The notes under the pieces: model-generated
The model's input: the letters and a program-made list of their open reading frames with translations, nothing else
What the model was told of the DNA's origin: nothing
Databases searched by the model: none
Shown: in pieces, positions 23,480 through 37,407 of the stretch
How the letters are laid out: every line of letters begins with the position of its first letter
Position numbering within the stretch: position 1 is the stretch's first letter
Assembly: GCF_019703515.2 (NCBI RefSeq)
Contig: NC_059379.1
Span: forward strand, 25,794,380-25,858,379
DNA length: 64,000 bases
From: Myxocyprinus asiaticus
Taxonomy: Eukaryota; Chordata; Actinopteri; Cypriniformes; Catostomidae
Direction: 5' to 3'
Made by a program: the position numbers and the translations under genes

Positions 23480-24721
23480 TAGCTCCAAAATTACAGACAA
23501 TGAGTACATTAAAATCCTCCTTGATTTTGAGAGCTGTATAATCTTCTGTAAAATCGACATGTATTCTAGCTGAGTGTTTATTTGTGTAATGTCTTGTGCA
23601 TTATCTGTAGCTACTTTTGTATTTAATACTGATTTGATTTAATGGGAAACACTTCTATTTATTATATTTACAGTATATGTGTCTGTGGGAATTTCATACA
23701 CTAATACTCACTGTAGTTTGGCCTCTGAGTGAAACAAATTTGCTCATTGCATTCTACTAAATGAGACCTTTCCAGCAATATATAACACATGGCAATCTCA
23801 TCATATTTATGGTTTTACCAACTCTGAATATAAATGTAGTGATAACAAATGATGAGAACGAAACAGTTTTAATTTGTCAGCAAATTAAAAAGCATTATTT
23901 AATAATTGGTAGGATCAGCTATGTGCATTGTAACGTCATCTAGATCATGCAAGTGGTTATTAATTTATTACTTAATTATTAGCCTATTATTTATTTATTT
24001 GTTTGTTTTCCGTAGGGAGTGCCCCCCACTAGCCTGGAATAAGCTCAGTTCAATGAATCCTTCCATCAATAAAAATATTAATATTTTTAAATATGTTCAA
24101 AAATGAGTACAAAACCATAATTACTAAAAAAAATCCTATGCAATGTCTTGTGGTCATATATGTAGTATGAGAAATTATAAACAATCTTAGTGGGCCGGTT
24201 ATTTTTGAAGGTGAACACAAATGTGTTAGCACAAAACGAACACAACACAAGGGTTAAAGATGCTAATTTCTGACATTGCTTGGAATATACTCTTATGTTA
24301 ACAAGTGTAAACACATTTCCTTGAAAAAAATAAGGGAAAAAAGTTTGATATTCTCACATCTTGAAGGTGTATCGGACTGCACTCTGAGCTGCTGACATAT
24401 GTTAGATAAAGGTGAGACTAAGGGTAGTGATTCAGATCTGTGGGCAGGTGACCTGTCTGAGCTGTCAGAATCCTTACCAGCAAATTCATTAGTATGACAA
24501 CAAACAGGAAATGTGTCCCACTGTGTCCATAAACAGCAAAGTCTCTAAATGTCAGCCCAGTCATCCTCCTGCTCCTCTGGTCCAGCTGTCTCCCTCAATA
24601 TCCCCTGTGTATTGCTGGTCCTGTCTCTACTATTGAGAAAAAAGAATGGAATTATATTCATCCCACTCTGTTTTCTTCATAGTGGTCATTTGAAGAGGTT
24701 GTGCTCTTAAAGCTGCTTTCA

Positions 24722-24723
<2 letters not shown>
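23480..24723. other. intron stretch, nothing recognised
   Basis: No splice-flanked open segment or repeat boundary was supported. The part at about 24390-24630 is more GC-balanced and free of obvious repeats, but there is no evidence of function. Confidence 0.4.
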
Positions 24724-24769
<46 letters not shown>

Positions 24770-24835
24770 TACCGGTCAAAAGTTTTGAAACACTTGACCG
24801 AAATGTTTCCCATGATAAAGAATTTTTTAGATGTA
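24724..24835. repeat. (TA)n(CA)n tract with a Tc1-like terminal fragment
   Basis: About 15 TA units and seven CA units run into CACTACCGGTCAAAAGTTTTG at about 24767. The last part matches the terminus of the Tc1/mariner-like element at 28191-28822 for about 60 bases and then stops, so only one end is present. Confidence 0.65.
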
Positions 24836-24899
24836 AAAAGTATAATTTTCCTGTATAATTAATGGTTAAAATGTATAGTTTGTCTAACAAGAGAGTACA

Positions 24900-25460
24900 T
24901 GTACTTTTTACGGTAAATTATTGCTAAAATTACAATAATACGGAATTCCCTACATGACCCATTACATTTCATTATATTGTATCGGAATAGTTATGTTTCT
25001 TCTTATTTTTAATATCAGTTATGTACATTGGGGTGTTCTGTTTTATATTTGATGTAGTTTGGTTAATATTTATTGCATAATTTTTATTTCACATGTGTTA
25101 CCCTTATGGTGTTTAGTGTTTTTGTGAGTGACACTGAACACTGTCTCTACATGTTTATTGGTCATTGCTCCTTGAAGGGCCACTATTGATGAATTTCATG
25201 ACATCATGTGCCCTTCTGTAATTTCTACGGTGATTAACAAAACATTATAAAGTGAAAAGCAGATTTTTACAGTTTCAGAAGGTTAATATATTAAGTTTAT
25301 CATTTAATAATATAAACGGTGGTACTGCACCTTAAAATATTCTGTAAAAACAACTGTTTTAAACTGTAAAATTTACAGGTTGTTCTGTAAAGTCATTTAC
25401 ATTTTTACTGTAATTATCACATTTTTTTTTTTTTTTAACTAATTGTTTTTACAGTGAAGG
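24900..25460. repeat. diverged repeat with ACGGTAAAT/TTTACTGT words
   Basis: Words such as TTTTTACGGTAAATTA at the left and ACTGTAATTATCAC and TTTTTACAGTGAAGG at the right suggest an old inverted-repeat element. The boundaries and duplication are not clear. Confidence 0.35.
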
Positions 25461-28186
25461 TAACATGTCTCACAGATAAAAGTCCCCTTTGAAAATCATG
25501 TTTTCTTCAGTAAGTGAGGGAATGGAATGGATGGGAAAATAGGAGGAGGGTTAATATCTCTAGACTTTTATTCAATAAAAATCAGTAGTTGGAAAATGGG
25601 GACTTTCATGCAAAAGATTTTTCTAAAATACTTTAATGCTAATTTACAGGTCTTTCAAGGCAGTTAAAATTAAATTATTAACTTATTTGAATGAATGTCT
25701 TCATTGACTAATTTTTTATGCAAGCACAAAAAGAACATTTGATTATATAGTCCTATACATGGTCTGAGCTGGAGACACTATTTTAGGAAACTTCATATTT
25801 AAGACCATTTCTCTTGTGGCTATATTTTTTCCTCTCATTAGCCAATATCAATCCCTCTTTTAACACATATGTAAAATACTCATACGAGAATATACGAATA
25901 GTGCCCCAGATGTGTATGAGAAACCTGTTATGTCTGTTTAACATTTTTGAGAATGAGCATCTTGGAGATGAAGCAACTTAGCATGTTGTTGGACTCGAGC
26001 CAGATACTTTTAACTGCCAGAATTTTCACACATAATGGAAATTCATTTGTCACACTGTGCCGTACTGATTAATGTCTTCATTTTATTAGGTGCTTCTTTG
26101 TACTCCGTAAATAGCACATAATGAAGCTGTTTGATGGTGTAGCCCAGTGGCTAAATTGGTGATGTTTGATTAATTCTTGAAAAGATAGTCCAAATATGGG
26201 ATGTTAGGAATGCAGATAATTAGGAATGAGTGCCATAATTTCATAATTTAAAATGGATAAAAAGGATAGTTCAGTCTGGTTAATACAGTGTTCCAGCCAT
26301 GCTAAAATACATAATATACAGTACTTACACTAATGACCAGTGTTGGGTTTAATCGGATTACAAAGTAATCAGTTACTGTAATCTAAATTTAAAGTCAAAA
26401 AGTAGCATAATGCATTACATTTTAAATTATTGTAATCAGATTACAGTTACTTTGAATTATGTCAATTACTTTTAAATAGATTACTTGAGTAATATTGATT
26501 GTTGTTGTTGGGGTTTATGATTTAATTATACACTTTACATTAAGGTTATATACGTTAATACATGCACATGAAACTTATTACATTCCAAATTAAGTTTTAA
26601 AGAAATAGCAGTCAATATTTTTTCACGCATTTGTTCATCTTGGAATTCTTGGTTTATGTTCATTTCTACATACAATATTGTCCATTGTTAATGTTAGTTT
26701 TTAATGATGTTACATTACTAATTTTTAATATTAAACTGTATTAGTGTATGTAGAAATTGACATATACCATGATTAAAAATGGTGTAAAAATGTTTCATGT
26801 TAATTATGTATGTTAATGTATACACAAGACACAATCTTATTGTAACAAATTACCAATACATTTAATAAAAATGAATCAAACAATACTTCCATGGATAGAC
26901 TACCTAAATATCAATATTATCATGCACTTTCTCAACTACTCCTAAACTAACTTTTCTTTACTTAATTGAAAAAAACTTCCCTCTTTGTTCTCTTTCTCTG
27001 GCTCTTGGTGTCTTCACTGGTGATTGAAATCTTAGTACAAAAAGAGGGATATGTTTATTTGTTGCAAATATCACTCCATGTTTACAACGTATGGTATTTT
27101 AAAGTAGCAGTGTAATCAATATTGCAGACAGTAAATTATGGTTTTATCACACTTCTCTTTTATGGCTAATTTGACCTGTGGTATTATATTAATGTGGTGA
27201 CATTGCCCTGACTACCTGATGAAAAAAAAACAAACAAAAACAAAACATAATTATTCAGTATATTGTGCCAGTTCATACGGAAAGATGGCTTTCTCCTCTC
27301 TCTGTCAGACTGAAATACAGTTGACTAATCTTCTTGCATTGTAGTTACAGTATAGGAAGGATTTAGCTAGTGGAAGCTGGTTTTAGACAAATGTATTGGC
27401 TACTTCTCAGAAAAATAATCTTAGCATGAAATATTCACAACTGAGATTAACCAGCATGCCTCAGTGTCTGAGGAAAATGAATTTACAACCCCCCCTTCCA
27501 ACAACCCTTTCAGGAATACATTAGGAGATGAAAGGCAAAGCAAAGAATGAGACATGAATTACAATACTGTTTGCAAATAGCATGTTTTGTGTATGGATGT
27601 ATGGGTTTATGTTCTTTTTTTTATTTTTATTTTTTTACAACTGCCGGTCAGATCAGTCTTGTTTCTGAATTCTAGACTTTTATATGAAACCCTCCCATAA
27701 AGGAGCGCTTATAGATGGATTTATGTGACTGCATACCATAAAGATGTAATGAACTCATTCCAGATTGAATTAGAATCAGCCATACAAGGTGACCTATTTA
27801 TTGTTGGTGAACCCCTGCACAATTCCGGCTGATTATTTCATGCGTAACAGCTCGATGAAGCAAGCATACAATTTTTAGGAAAGCAAAATATAAATAATAA
27901 GCATCCTCTCTAGTGTGCTTTCTTGACCTTATGTGCATTGTGCTTGACAAACGCAAGGCAAATGCTGGTTTTCATTTGTAATCTATTATTCATATGGAAG
28001 CTGCAGGAACGAAGACAGTGGAAGGCAGAGTCCACCCCCGAAATGTGTTGTTCTGGAATCAAAATCAGGCTCATCATTCTAAGACCCCAGGCTCACATCC
28101 ACCATTCTGTATGTGTAATTTTCATGTAGGATATGCTTCTTTGGAACCTGTAGTTTCCATAATAATGTCTGTTGCTACATCCTGTA
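25461..28186. other. intron stretch with one degenerate hAT-like fragment
   Basis: At about 26337-26480 there is CAGTGTTGGGTTTAATCGGATTAC and GTAATCAGATTACAGTTAC text, a diverged relative of the 16282-17113 element without definable ends. No exon was recognised in the rest. Confidence 0.4.
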
Positions 28187-28190
28187 TATA

Positions 28191-28822
<632 letters not shown>

Positions 28823-29102
28823 TATCCCTTTTGTGAGCACACATGCGATCCTAATGGGTGAAGCTGTGTCAAGGATATAGTATTAGGCTGGTGAGTTATG
28901 GATATTTACAAATGTGGTTTATGAGGACATTTCTAGTGTCCCCATAATTCAAATTGCTTAAAAAACATACTAAACAATGTTTTTTTTTTTTTTTTTTTTT
29001 TTTTAATGTAAAAATTCAGAAGGTTTTTTGTGAGGGTTAGGTTTAGGGTTAGGAGATATAATCTATAGTTCATACAGTATAAAAATCATTATGTCTATGG
29101 AG

Positions 29103-30719
29103 CAGTGGCGGGCCGTGCATTAAAAGTCTAGGCCTTCAGTGTGACTCATGCCATTAAGAAAACACAGTTTCACAATGAATAAGACACCCTATGCCTTTGG
29201 GCATCATACATTATGTCGCAGCTAACTAATAGTACCAATTGACATTTTAAAAGCACGTCCACGCACAAAAGCCAGAACTTGAAATGGCACTTAATGCTCA
29301 AGCAAGCCTAATTGTAACTGCAGCATGACTGTTTTGTGAAATGAACATCTCCCGAACAGACATTCAAAAATCATAATTTTTCATATGAATCTACCAGGGA
29401 GGTCTATAATACCTGGAAAAATCTATCTAAAAATATTTGCGATTTAAATGTTGCTTGCAAAAAATTTCATTTCGTCAGGGTACACGGTTATGCTGCGTTC
29501 CATGCAAGTTGGATGTGGTATATTCCTACTTGATATCGCTGACCATAAATGCATTCCATTCCCCGATATTCAGAACTGCAACGCTCCCGTTAGCTTAGCA
29601 GGGGTTTGACTCTCATTAGAGATGTTTCCTAGCTACCCAACTGATAAACAATGCTGCAGCGCTAGCATTTGTGCTTCAGGTGTATGATTATCAAAAGAGA
29701 TTATAATTTACCATGTTTTATACACCTGTTTCTGCAGGCGTTTTTTAAACAAGCTTTAATATCATGTTATGTGGAAACGAACTCATTTTTCGATATTACT
29801 TAATAAAGTGAATGTTTATCACTTACTTTGTATATCTCCCTGAGTGTCTACATGTTTGTGTGACATCATGCCCCTGCATCTCAGCGAAATCGGAGTTGAG
29901 AATTTCTGCACGAGCCTACAAGTTGTAATTCTGACTTCAAGATGCATTCCATTGCACTTTTCCTAGTAGGAAGTTGTAAAATACGATTTTCCGAGTTGAA
30001 TGGAACACAGCACTTCTTTTCAAAACTTGATCCGGCACTGAATGCTCAAGCAGCCAAATTTACACTTAGAAAACTCCTGATGTTGCTATAACAATGCAAA
30101 AAGCACTTACCAATTTGCTTGAAGTGAAAATCAGATTAATGATTAATAAATTAAGCAATCACACGGTCATGCAGAACATCTCAGGTTTGTAAATCCATAA
30201 GGATCTCTTTCTCAATGGCGATAGCGGCAGTAATGACAGTCAACTCGTCAGCAAGATCTCGCGCTCTTCACATTCAAATTATGTCACTTAAAACATGATT
30301 GCGTCACTCAAGGCCAGCTAGAAGGCCTCGACCGGGACATATCCTAAAAATCACACCCACCAAGAACAAACAAATCAATCTGTTTGGCTGATGAATCTGA
30401 CAATCTGACATTAGTTGCCCATTCATTTGCGCTGTTGGAAATTCTGAAGGCCTGACGGGGTGGAGCTCAAACGAGCTTGGCTTTGGGCATGTGATTTGTG
30501 AAACAGTTGTAACGCTTCGCTTGTAAGCATCAAGGAATAAATACTGACTGGATAAACTTTTAGTTTTTCTCTATTTGTTTGTAGATTAATTAAGAGTGGA
30601 AAGCGATTAAAAATACATAGGCAAAAATGTGATTGAGAATGAAAAGATGAAAAATATGTATTTATTTGGCATGTTAGGCCAGCAGAAAAGACTTTGCTGG
30701 CCCTGAGAATTTGCCACTG
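29103..30719 (+). mobile_element. hAT-type non-autonomous element, family copy 3
   Basis: Same family and orientation as 6296-7966. It starts CAGTGGCGGGCCGTGC and ends TTGCCACTG. A perfect 8-bp duplication CTATGGAG (29095-29102 and 30720-30727) proves the boundaries and the hAT-type insertion. Its inner inverted pair (near 29492 and 30010) is also kept. It has lost small segments relative to copy 1 (1617 against 1671 bp). Confidence 0.9.
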
Positions 30720-30727
30720 CTATGGAG

Positions 30728-31450
30728 AGTCCTCATAAGGATAGCCGCACCAACATGTGTGTGTTTGTGTGTTTGTGTGTGTATGTGAGAGCAGCAAAGT
30801 GTGTCCGTGAGCCTCTTCTGTTCCAGCTGTCTGTGGATAATTACCTCATTACAGTTTTCATTGGTGCCCATTTTGAAATTACACAGAATGTGTGAAAGAC
30901 CTGGGAAGGACATTGTGCAACCTCTGAAAAATCACTTACACGCCACCTCTTTGATAAATAGGGCAGCTAGTTTTCAAATGTACTATTTTTTTAAGGTTGC
31001 ACATCTGTAAACTGATGTGTTACTTACTCTTTCTCAGTAGGTCTTGTGGCTTATGCATTAATCTAGGTGTCGTGGTGATCTTAACTTTTTAAAATGCTTA
31101 AAGGTTAAGTGTGTATTTTTTTTAAATAGTTTATTCTATTCCAGCTTAATATGCAGAGATAACTATACATAAGCCATTTGTAGGTTGATTCCTCTAGAAA
31201 ATTTAAACACTGTGGCGCTATCAAAACCGGCCTGACATAGGATCATTGGCTTTACCAATGTCATAAGTTTGGGGCGGGACTATCTGTTTTTTTACCAATG
31301 GCAGTTTTGTAATTCCATCTTGTGTTGCTTGTGGCACAGAAATTACCCCCTTTTCCTTTAACTACAGTGACCTGTAAAATAGGCAGGTGCTCTCTTTGTG
31401 AACATCATTAATTTGATTTGCATGTTGCATAACTTGCATCTCTTTTTCAG
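30728..31450. other. intron stretch, nothing recognised
   Basis: A short GT-rich run lies at 30757-30783. No coding or defined repeat was seen. Confidence 0.4.
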
Positions 31451-31504
31451 CTGCAATAAACACAGAGTCGTCTCAGGAGAGTGGTGCGCAGATGGGGGTA
31501 GGGG
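31451..31504 (+). CDS. shisa6: candidate shisa6 mini-exon, 54 bp
   Basis: A strong acceptor (CATCTCTTTTTCAG ending at 31450) and a consensus donor (GTGAGT from 31505) flank 54 bases that stay open when read in phase 1 from exon 3 or from the 20431 candidate: AINTESSQESGAQMGVG after a leading shared codon. Both ends are phase 1, so it can be included or skipped without a frameshift. The splice sites and the shared phase are the evidence; I do not recognise the peptide. It could be a chance pair of sites. Confidence 0.45.
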
Positions 31505-31848
31505 GTGAGTACAGTCAGTCTGCTGTTCAAATTTCAACTGTGAGCCACTGAGTGGAGGATATGTAGGCTAATGGATGGAGGGCCCTTTATGTCATTCTAG
31601 AGCAGAATGAATGACTTAGACAGGACACTTAAAATGACCTAGTTTTTGTGTGCAATTAGCTGAATTTGAAAGAGCAACACTTTTGCTCCTTCAGATAAAG
31701 TTTGTGGTATCTGTTTACTAGTGTTTAGTTTTGATAATATACATGTACAAACAGGGATTCAAAATTAAAAAAAAAAAATATTTTGGTTTGCTCTGAGCAG
31801 AAACCAGTAGCAGTTTTAACCACCACACAAACCACACAATTGCATGGG

Positions 31849-32328
31849 TGTTATGGTAAATAGAGGACCCAGATGCAGGTAACAGTTCAAATGATAGTTA
31901 ATGGAATATAGAGCGGTTAAACACAGCTGACAGTCCAATAGCAAGAGTAATCCAAATGGCGATGATGACGAAGATGACGATGAAGCTTGGCAGGCAATGA
32001 CTGCAGTGAGGTGGGATGGTGAAGGCAAAGATGACCAATTGCAGAGGGTACTGAGAGAGATATATAACTGAAGCACAGGAAAACAGGTTAAGGTAAATCC
32101 AACTAAAAACAAGAAAAAAGCGTGAGCATGAGAGATACAAAGCACACGAGAACAATCTGACAAACACAACTCACACAAAGGGCTGCTTATAAAGGGGAAA
32201 GGAGATAGCATGCAGGTGTCGCGTTAATCAGGCAGCAGCTGGTAATAAGACCAGTTAATCAATACCACACCCGTAACAACACAAGGGAAGACACACAAAA
32301 CAAACCGTGGCTGAATAATCCCACGACA
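31849..32328 (-). mobile_element. 3' LTR of a Ty3/Gypsy retrotransposon
   Basis: On the + strand it runs from TGTTATGG (31849) to CCACGACA (32328); the ends are inverted with two transition differences. On the - strand it is preceded directly by a purine-rich primer tract (GTAGGGAGGGGGTAC, + strand 32329-32343), as expected at a 3' LTR. A second purine-poor candidate start (TGTTACGGG on -, + strand end 32278) was considered less likely. No matching 5' LTR is seen in the window. Confidence 0.75.
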
Positions 32329-32343
32329 GTACCCCCTCCCTAC

Positions 32344-34890
32344 TCAGGACCGGTGACCTGGCATTGGTGGAAACTGCCAATGAGGGAATGATCAAGTATG
32401 TCCCGTGCAGGGACCCCACTTCTCTCCACCAAATACTGGAACCCGTGCCCCCTCCACCTGGAATCCAGAATATGCTTGACCAAATAAGTGGGTTCCCCAT
32501 CTATGAGACACGGCAGTGGAGGAACAGGAATGGGCGAATTTATTGGAGAGTAATTTAATTTTAGAGATGTGGAAAGTGGGGTGGACCCTCCTGTACACTG
32601 GAGGCAATTTTAGATGGACTGTTACCGGGCTAAGGATCTTGGTAACAGGAAATGGGCCAATAAATTTGGGAGCGAGTTTATTGGAGATGGAACGCCAAGG
32701 AATATCCTTAGAAGATAGCCACACCTCTTGACCTACAATGTAGATGGGACTTAGACCGGTGGCGATCAGCTTGGGCCTTAGTGTAGCATCCCACATGGAT
32801 GAGAGTCTGTCTGGCTCTCTTCCAGGTGCGACGGCACCTCTGGATAAATGCATGGGCAGAGGGGACCACAACTTCAGATTCCAGTGCTGGAAATAGAGGT
32901 GGCTGGTAACCTAAACTAGTCTGAAATGGAGAAAGGCCTGTGGACGAAACTGACAAAGAGTTATGTGCGTACTCCACCCACGCAAGTTGCTGACTCCAAG
33001 AAGAGGGATTGTGGGAAGCCAAACACCATAAAGTTCTCTCCAGGTCCTAATTAGCTCACTCACCCTGCCCATTGCTCTGAGGATGGAACCCAGAGGTAAG
33101 ACTGACAATAGCCCCCAGTAATCTACAAAATTCCTTCCAAAATTTGGAAACCTAATTGGGGCCCCCTGTCGGAGACCACGTCTGTCAAGAGGCCATGAAT
33201 TCGAAAGACGTGGTCAACGACAGCAGTCGCTGTCTCTCAAGCAGAAGGTAATTTAGGTAGAGGAATTAAATATGCTGCCTTTGAGAACTGGTCCACTACA
33301 GTCAAAACGACAGTAAATCCCTGTAAATCAAAGGCAATATGGGACCAGGGTCTTGAAGACACTGACAGCGGCAGAAAAAGTCCCGCTGGGGGAAAACTGA
33401 AAGTCTTAGAACAAGCACAGACTGAACAGGCGACTACGAACTGACGAACATCACGGGCCATACATGACCACCAAAATCTCTGTCTGATCAGAGCCAGGGT
33501 GTGCCCAACTCCAGTGTGACAGGCTACTTTGGAGGAATAACTCCAACGGATAACATCTGGATGGACAGACTCCGGCACATACAAACGGCCCGATGGGGTT
33601 TTAAGCGGGGGCTTTACCCCTTGTAAGGCTGTGCGGACCTTCGACTCAATCTCCCAGGACACTGCTGCCAACACCAACTTGATAGGGACGATAGGTTCTG
33701 GAGAGATCAGTCGCTCGGATCGATCAAAAATACTAGACAAGGTGTCCGGTTTGATGTTTTTGGAACCAGGACGGTAAGAGATGGAAAAATGAAATCGACC
33801 GAAAAAAGAGCCCACCGGGCTTACCTGGAGTTCAGACGTTTAGCGGAGCGAATGTATTCAAGATTTTTATGATCGGTCCAGACAATGACAGGCACCCCAG
33901 ACCCCTCTAATCAATGGCGCCACCCCTCCAAGGCTAACTTGATTGCCAGCAACTCATGATTACCAGTGTCATAATTACATTTGGCAGGAGACAAATGATG
34001 GGAGAAAAAGGAGCACGGATGCATCTTGTCATCAGAGGGACTCCGTTGGGAGAGTACCACACCTAACCCCACGTCTGACGCATCTACCTCCACAACAAAC
34101 TGACAAGATGGGTCAGGGGTAACAAGAATGGGGGCCGAAACAAAGTAGCCCTTGAGTTTGGAGAAAGCCAGGTCGGCCTCCCTTGACCAGCAAAACTCAG
34201 TCTTGGTGGAGGTATGGTTCGTCAGAAGCGCGGCTAGTTGGCTGTATTTGTGAATAAAACACTGGTAAAAATTGGCAAAACCCAAGAATCTCTGCAGAGC
34301 CTTGTGAGGATCCGAGGTTGGCCGATCTACCACAGCCTTTCTCTTAGCTGGGTCTACCTGAATCCCCTCCGGTGACACGATGTATCCTAGAAAGGTTACC
34401 AATCGAGCGTGGAACTTGCATTTCTCAGCCTTGACAAAAAGCCCATTCTCTAGCAGCCGTTGGAGCACCCGTCTGACGTGCTGAACATGTTTCTGGAGAG
34501 AATGAGAAAAAATCTGAATGTCATCCAGGTAGACAAAAATGAACTGATCAATCATATCTCTCAGCACGTCATTGATTAATGCCTGGAAGACTTCGGGGGT
34601 GTTGGCTAAGCCGAAAGGCATCACCAGATACTCAAAATGCTCCCTAGGGGTGTTAAAAGCAGTCTTCCACTCATTGCCCTCTCTGATGCAGGCCAGATAA
34701 TAAGCATTGCGAAGGTCCAATTTTGTGAAAAAGTTGGCACCCCGCAGACGCTTGAAGGCTGATGACATCAACGGTAAAGGGTAGGTGTTCTTAATGGTGA
34801 TGTCATTCAGTCTCTGATAGTCAATACAGGGCTGAAGGGAGCCGTCCTTCTTATCCATGAAAAAGAACCCCGCACCTGCAGGAGTAGTAC
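32344..34890 (-). pseudogene. decayed Ty3/Gypsy pol: RT, RNase H, integrase remnants
   Basis: Reading leftward on the - strand: reverse transcriptase at about 34885-34250 with [12 protein letters not shown], the [15 protein letters not shown] block and the active-site [11 protein letters not shown]; RNase H at about 34100-33911 with [11 protein letters not shown]; then a break near 33880. A second segment (33815-33237) has the HHCC zinc-binding integrase region (HTGVGH...CSVCACSK) and the start of the catalytic core, SHIAFDLQGFTVVLTVVDQFSKAAYLIPL, shown here only as SHIAFDLQG and VVLTVVDQFSKAA, with a short deletion between them. Further frames (33022-32708, 32871-32392) give the distal integrase and the C-terminal [11 protein letters not shown]. 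Frame breaks and stops make it non-functional. Gag, protease and the 5' LTR are missing: the copy is cut at about 34890. It lies antisense to shisa6. Confidence 0.88.
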
Positions 34891-37328
34891 AGCATCTCCA
34901 GATATAAAACAAGACAAGAGTTACGAATGGAAGCTCTTGGTCTATTGTCAATTCTCTTGGCACAGCCCTTGAGTAGCAGCGCAATATTTTCATAAAAAAA
35001 GAAGATTTATAGTATTAACATTGAGGTGATGGCACAAGATAAAAAAAAAAAAAACTCAGAATGCATCTCTGAGATGATGGGCAATTACGGAAACTGTGCA
35101 GTGCAGTCAGTAATGGAGTAAGAGAGGGAGAGGGGGTCTTGTAGAAGGAAGTCCTGCTGGACCTCACAATATGGTTGAGAAAGCTCCATGTCAGAGCTGG
35201 ATGCATCTCAGAGGGCAGCAGTTTACTGCTGTGTCTGGTCTATGGAGAATTGTGTTGCAGCATGGAAAGATAGCTGAGTTTTACTTGAAGTTATCTGCTC
35301 TTCAAAGAATGAGAAGTCCATTGCAAATTTTCTGCAGCTGGTCCAAAGGTTGGGAGACAGAGGTTCATAGAATTGCTGCAGTTTGCTGCAAAAAGCAGCT
35401 TGTTTGTTGCCAGTATCATAGATGTGTATATTCATGTTCTTGCCAAAATCTAAACGAAACTTGACAATGTGGCTAAACTCAGTATAGGACATAACACAAT
35501 AATAAGTATAATTTATTGATATATTATTTAAAAATTCTGCTGCTTTGTTAAAGCACACAGTGTACATTACACTGATTTTAACATGGGTAAGGGGTGTTCA
35601 TATGCACAACACAAAGAGGAGTGCCTAAAACCCCTTTAACCATGATCATTGTAATGCATGCCATCGACATGAGCAATTTGATATAAAATGTATTAATTAT
35701 AATAACTGGAATAAACAATTCTTCCACCAAGTAATGTAGTTCATAAACCAAACTGTAACTAGTGTTGTATAATGCAGTGTAATGGACTACATCTGGATTG
35801 CATCTAGATTAATCAGATTTAAAAAAATAAATAAATAAGTAATTATAACCTGATGACAGTTACATTTTATGGATTACATAATTACTCAGGGACTTACAAA
35901 TAGGAAATTGATATTTAATTCAAAGTGTGTAAAGAAGTGTAAACTGGTACTTTGATTTTCATCAAAATTTGCAATAAATAATCAGACTTTTACCTTATAA
36001 ATGTAATCTTAAACGGTGGTTGAAAATGCAACTGATTCAGAGGAAATATTTCAACATGCATTGTTAATACTAAACTTGTGTTGTAATCTTCTGAACAAAA
36101 TGGAGAACAATGCAGATATGTCAGTGCTGTCTGTGTATGGCTGTTTTCATGTCAGATTGCATCCCTTGAGTGCTCTCCTCCTCTCCCAAATGCATTGACC
36201 TCAGGGTCCGAGCGCAGCAGAGAAATAGAGAAATCCTTGCAACCACATTTACTTTGTGCCTTGCCTCTACTGAATCTCTGCCGCAGTTGCGGTTCATGGA
36301 CCAGAATGCATTTGACAATACAGAGAGATACAACAATACGTCTGTGATATAAACATATTTTAAAATGTTGATGTGAAGGACTGAACATGTAATTCAAATT
36401 GTATTGTATATGTAAACTGACTTAATCGTCCGATATCATATGAGCACTGGTACTGTGGCTTTGTATTCTCAGTAACCATTACTATAGTAACTATGACTGT
36501 GGTTTTTCTACAAACACCATGGTTAAACTATGGTTAATGTAAGAAACCATGGTTAATTCTCATAAGGAAGTGGCACCATAATTAAACATATAATTTAACC
36601 ATAGACATTTAAAAGAATAAAAGGCTGTATAAAAGAAATATGGTCAATTTCCATGTTTGGTGATCATACATGAAATGTCTCAACATTCTTTCCCTCACAA
36701 AAAACATACATACGAGTAGAATGGACTAAGATACAGTGTTGACAACTTGCTATACTTGCATACTACACACAAATATGAATGTAAACATGGTATTTAACAT
36801 ATTTTTATTTACGTAACAAATGGAAACTGAAAATAATGTATATATTGATGCCCCACACAGAATAAGGATTGTATTATAAATTCTGTTAATCGGACTTAAT
36901 TACAATATCAAGGCAAATTATAAAAAAAAAAAATAATAATAAACATAACAAAAAAATCATGATTTTTGCAGAATTCTCAGTGACCTTGAATGGCATTAGC
37001 TGCACTTTTTCCTTTGACATTTCATTTGTCATTATTATGTGCACTCTTTTGTAATGCTTTTTATTGTATCACAACTCCGAAGACAATGTCCTGATTTGTT
37101 TCATGTGACTACAGTGTCTCTGCTCTATTCATATTGTGTCTGGCTCTTTTAAAATCCTTTGAAATGGATCATATCACCCCCTGAGAGAGGTAACAGCACA
37201 TGGAATAAGTGTAATCACAGTTACGTACACACATCAAAATGTGAAACTTCTCTCTATCTTGTCACTTGAAAGGAAGAACACTTTGAAGCTTTGTTGCACA
37301 GTGGATTTGTCATATTTTAATGACAGAA

Positions 37329-37332
<4 letters not shown>
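34891..37332. other. stretch downstream of the Gypsy relic, nothing recognised
   Basis: A + strand frame at 35171-35464 (97 codons) has no recognised domain. The region at 35800-35900 has GTAATTATAACC-like words of degenerate repeats, and 36470-36600 has repeated CCATGGTTAA-like words common in fish repeats. Whether 34891-35460 is older retroelement sequence is unknown. Confidence 0.35.

Positions 37333-37403
<71 letters not shown>
37333..37403. repeat. (TA)n microsatellite
   Basis: About 35 TA units, followed by ACACAGTATACAGTATACAG. Confidence 0.95.

Positions 37404-37407
<4 letters not shown>

Noticed and set aside
29030..29060. Telomere-like TTAGGG words (also near 62420-62450)
   Set aside because: Only two or three imperfect units inside dispersed repeats; not an interstitial telomere array.
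32255..32330. Alternative LTR end at TGTTACGGG (+ strand 32278)
   Set aside because: It has TG...CA form, but the purine tract expected next to a 3' LTR directly adjoins 32328, so the longer LTR is preferred.
35171..35464. 97-codon + strand frame
   Set aside because: No recognised motif, signal peptide or splice link; probably chance or old repeat. I could not assign it.
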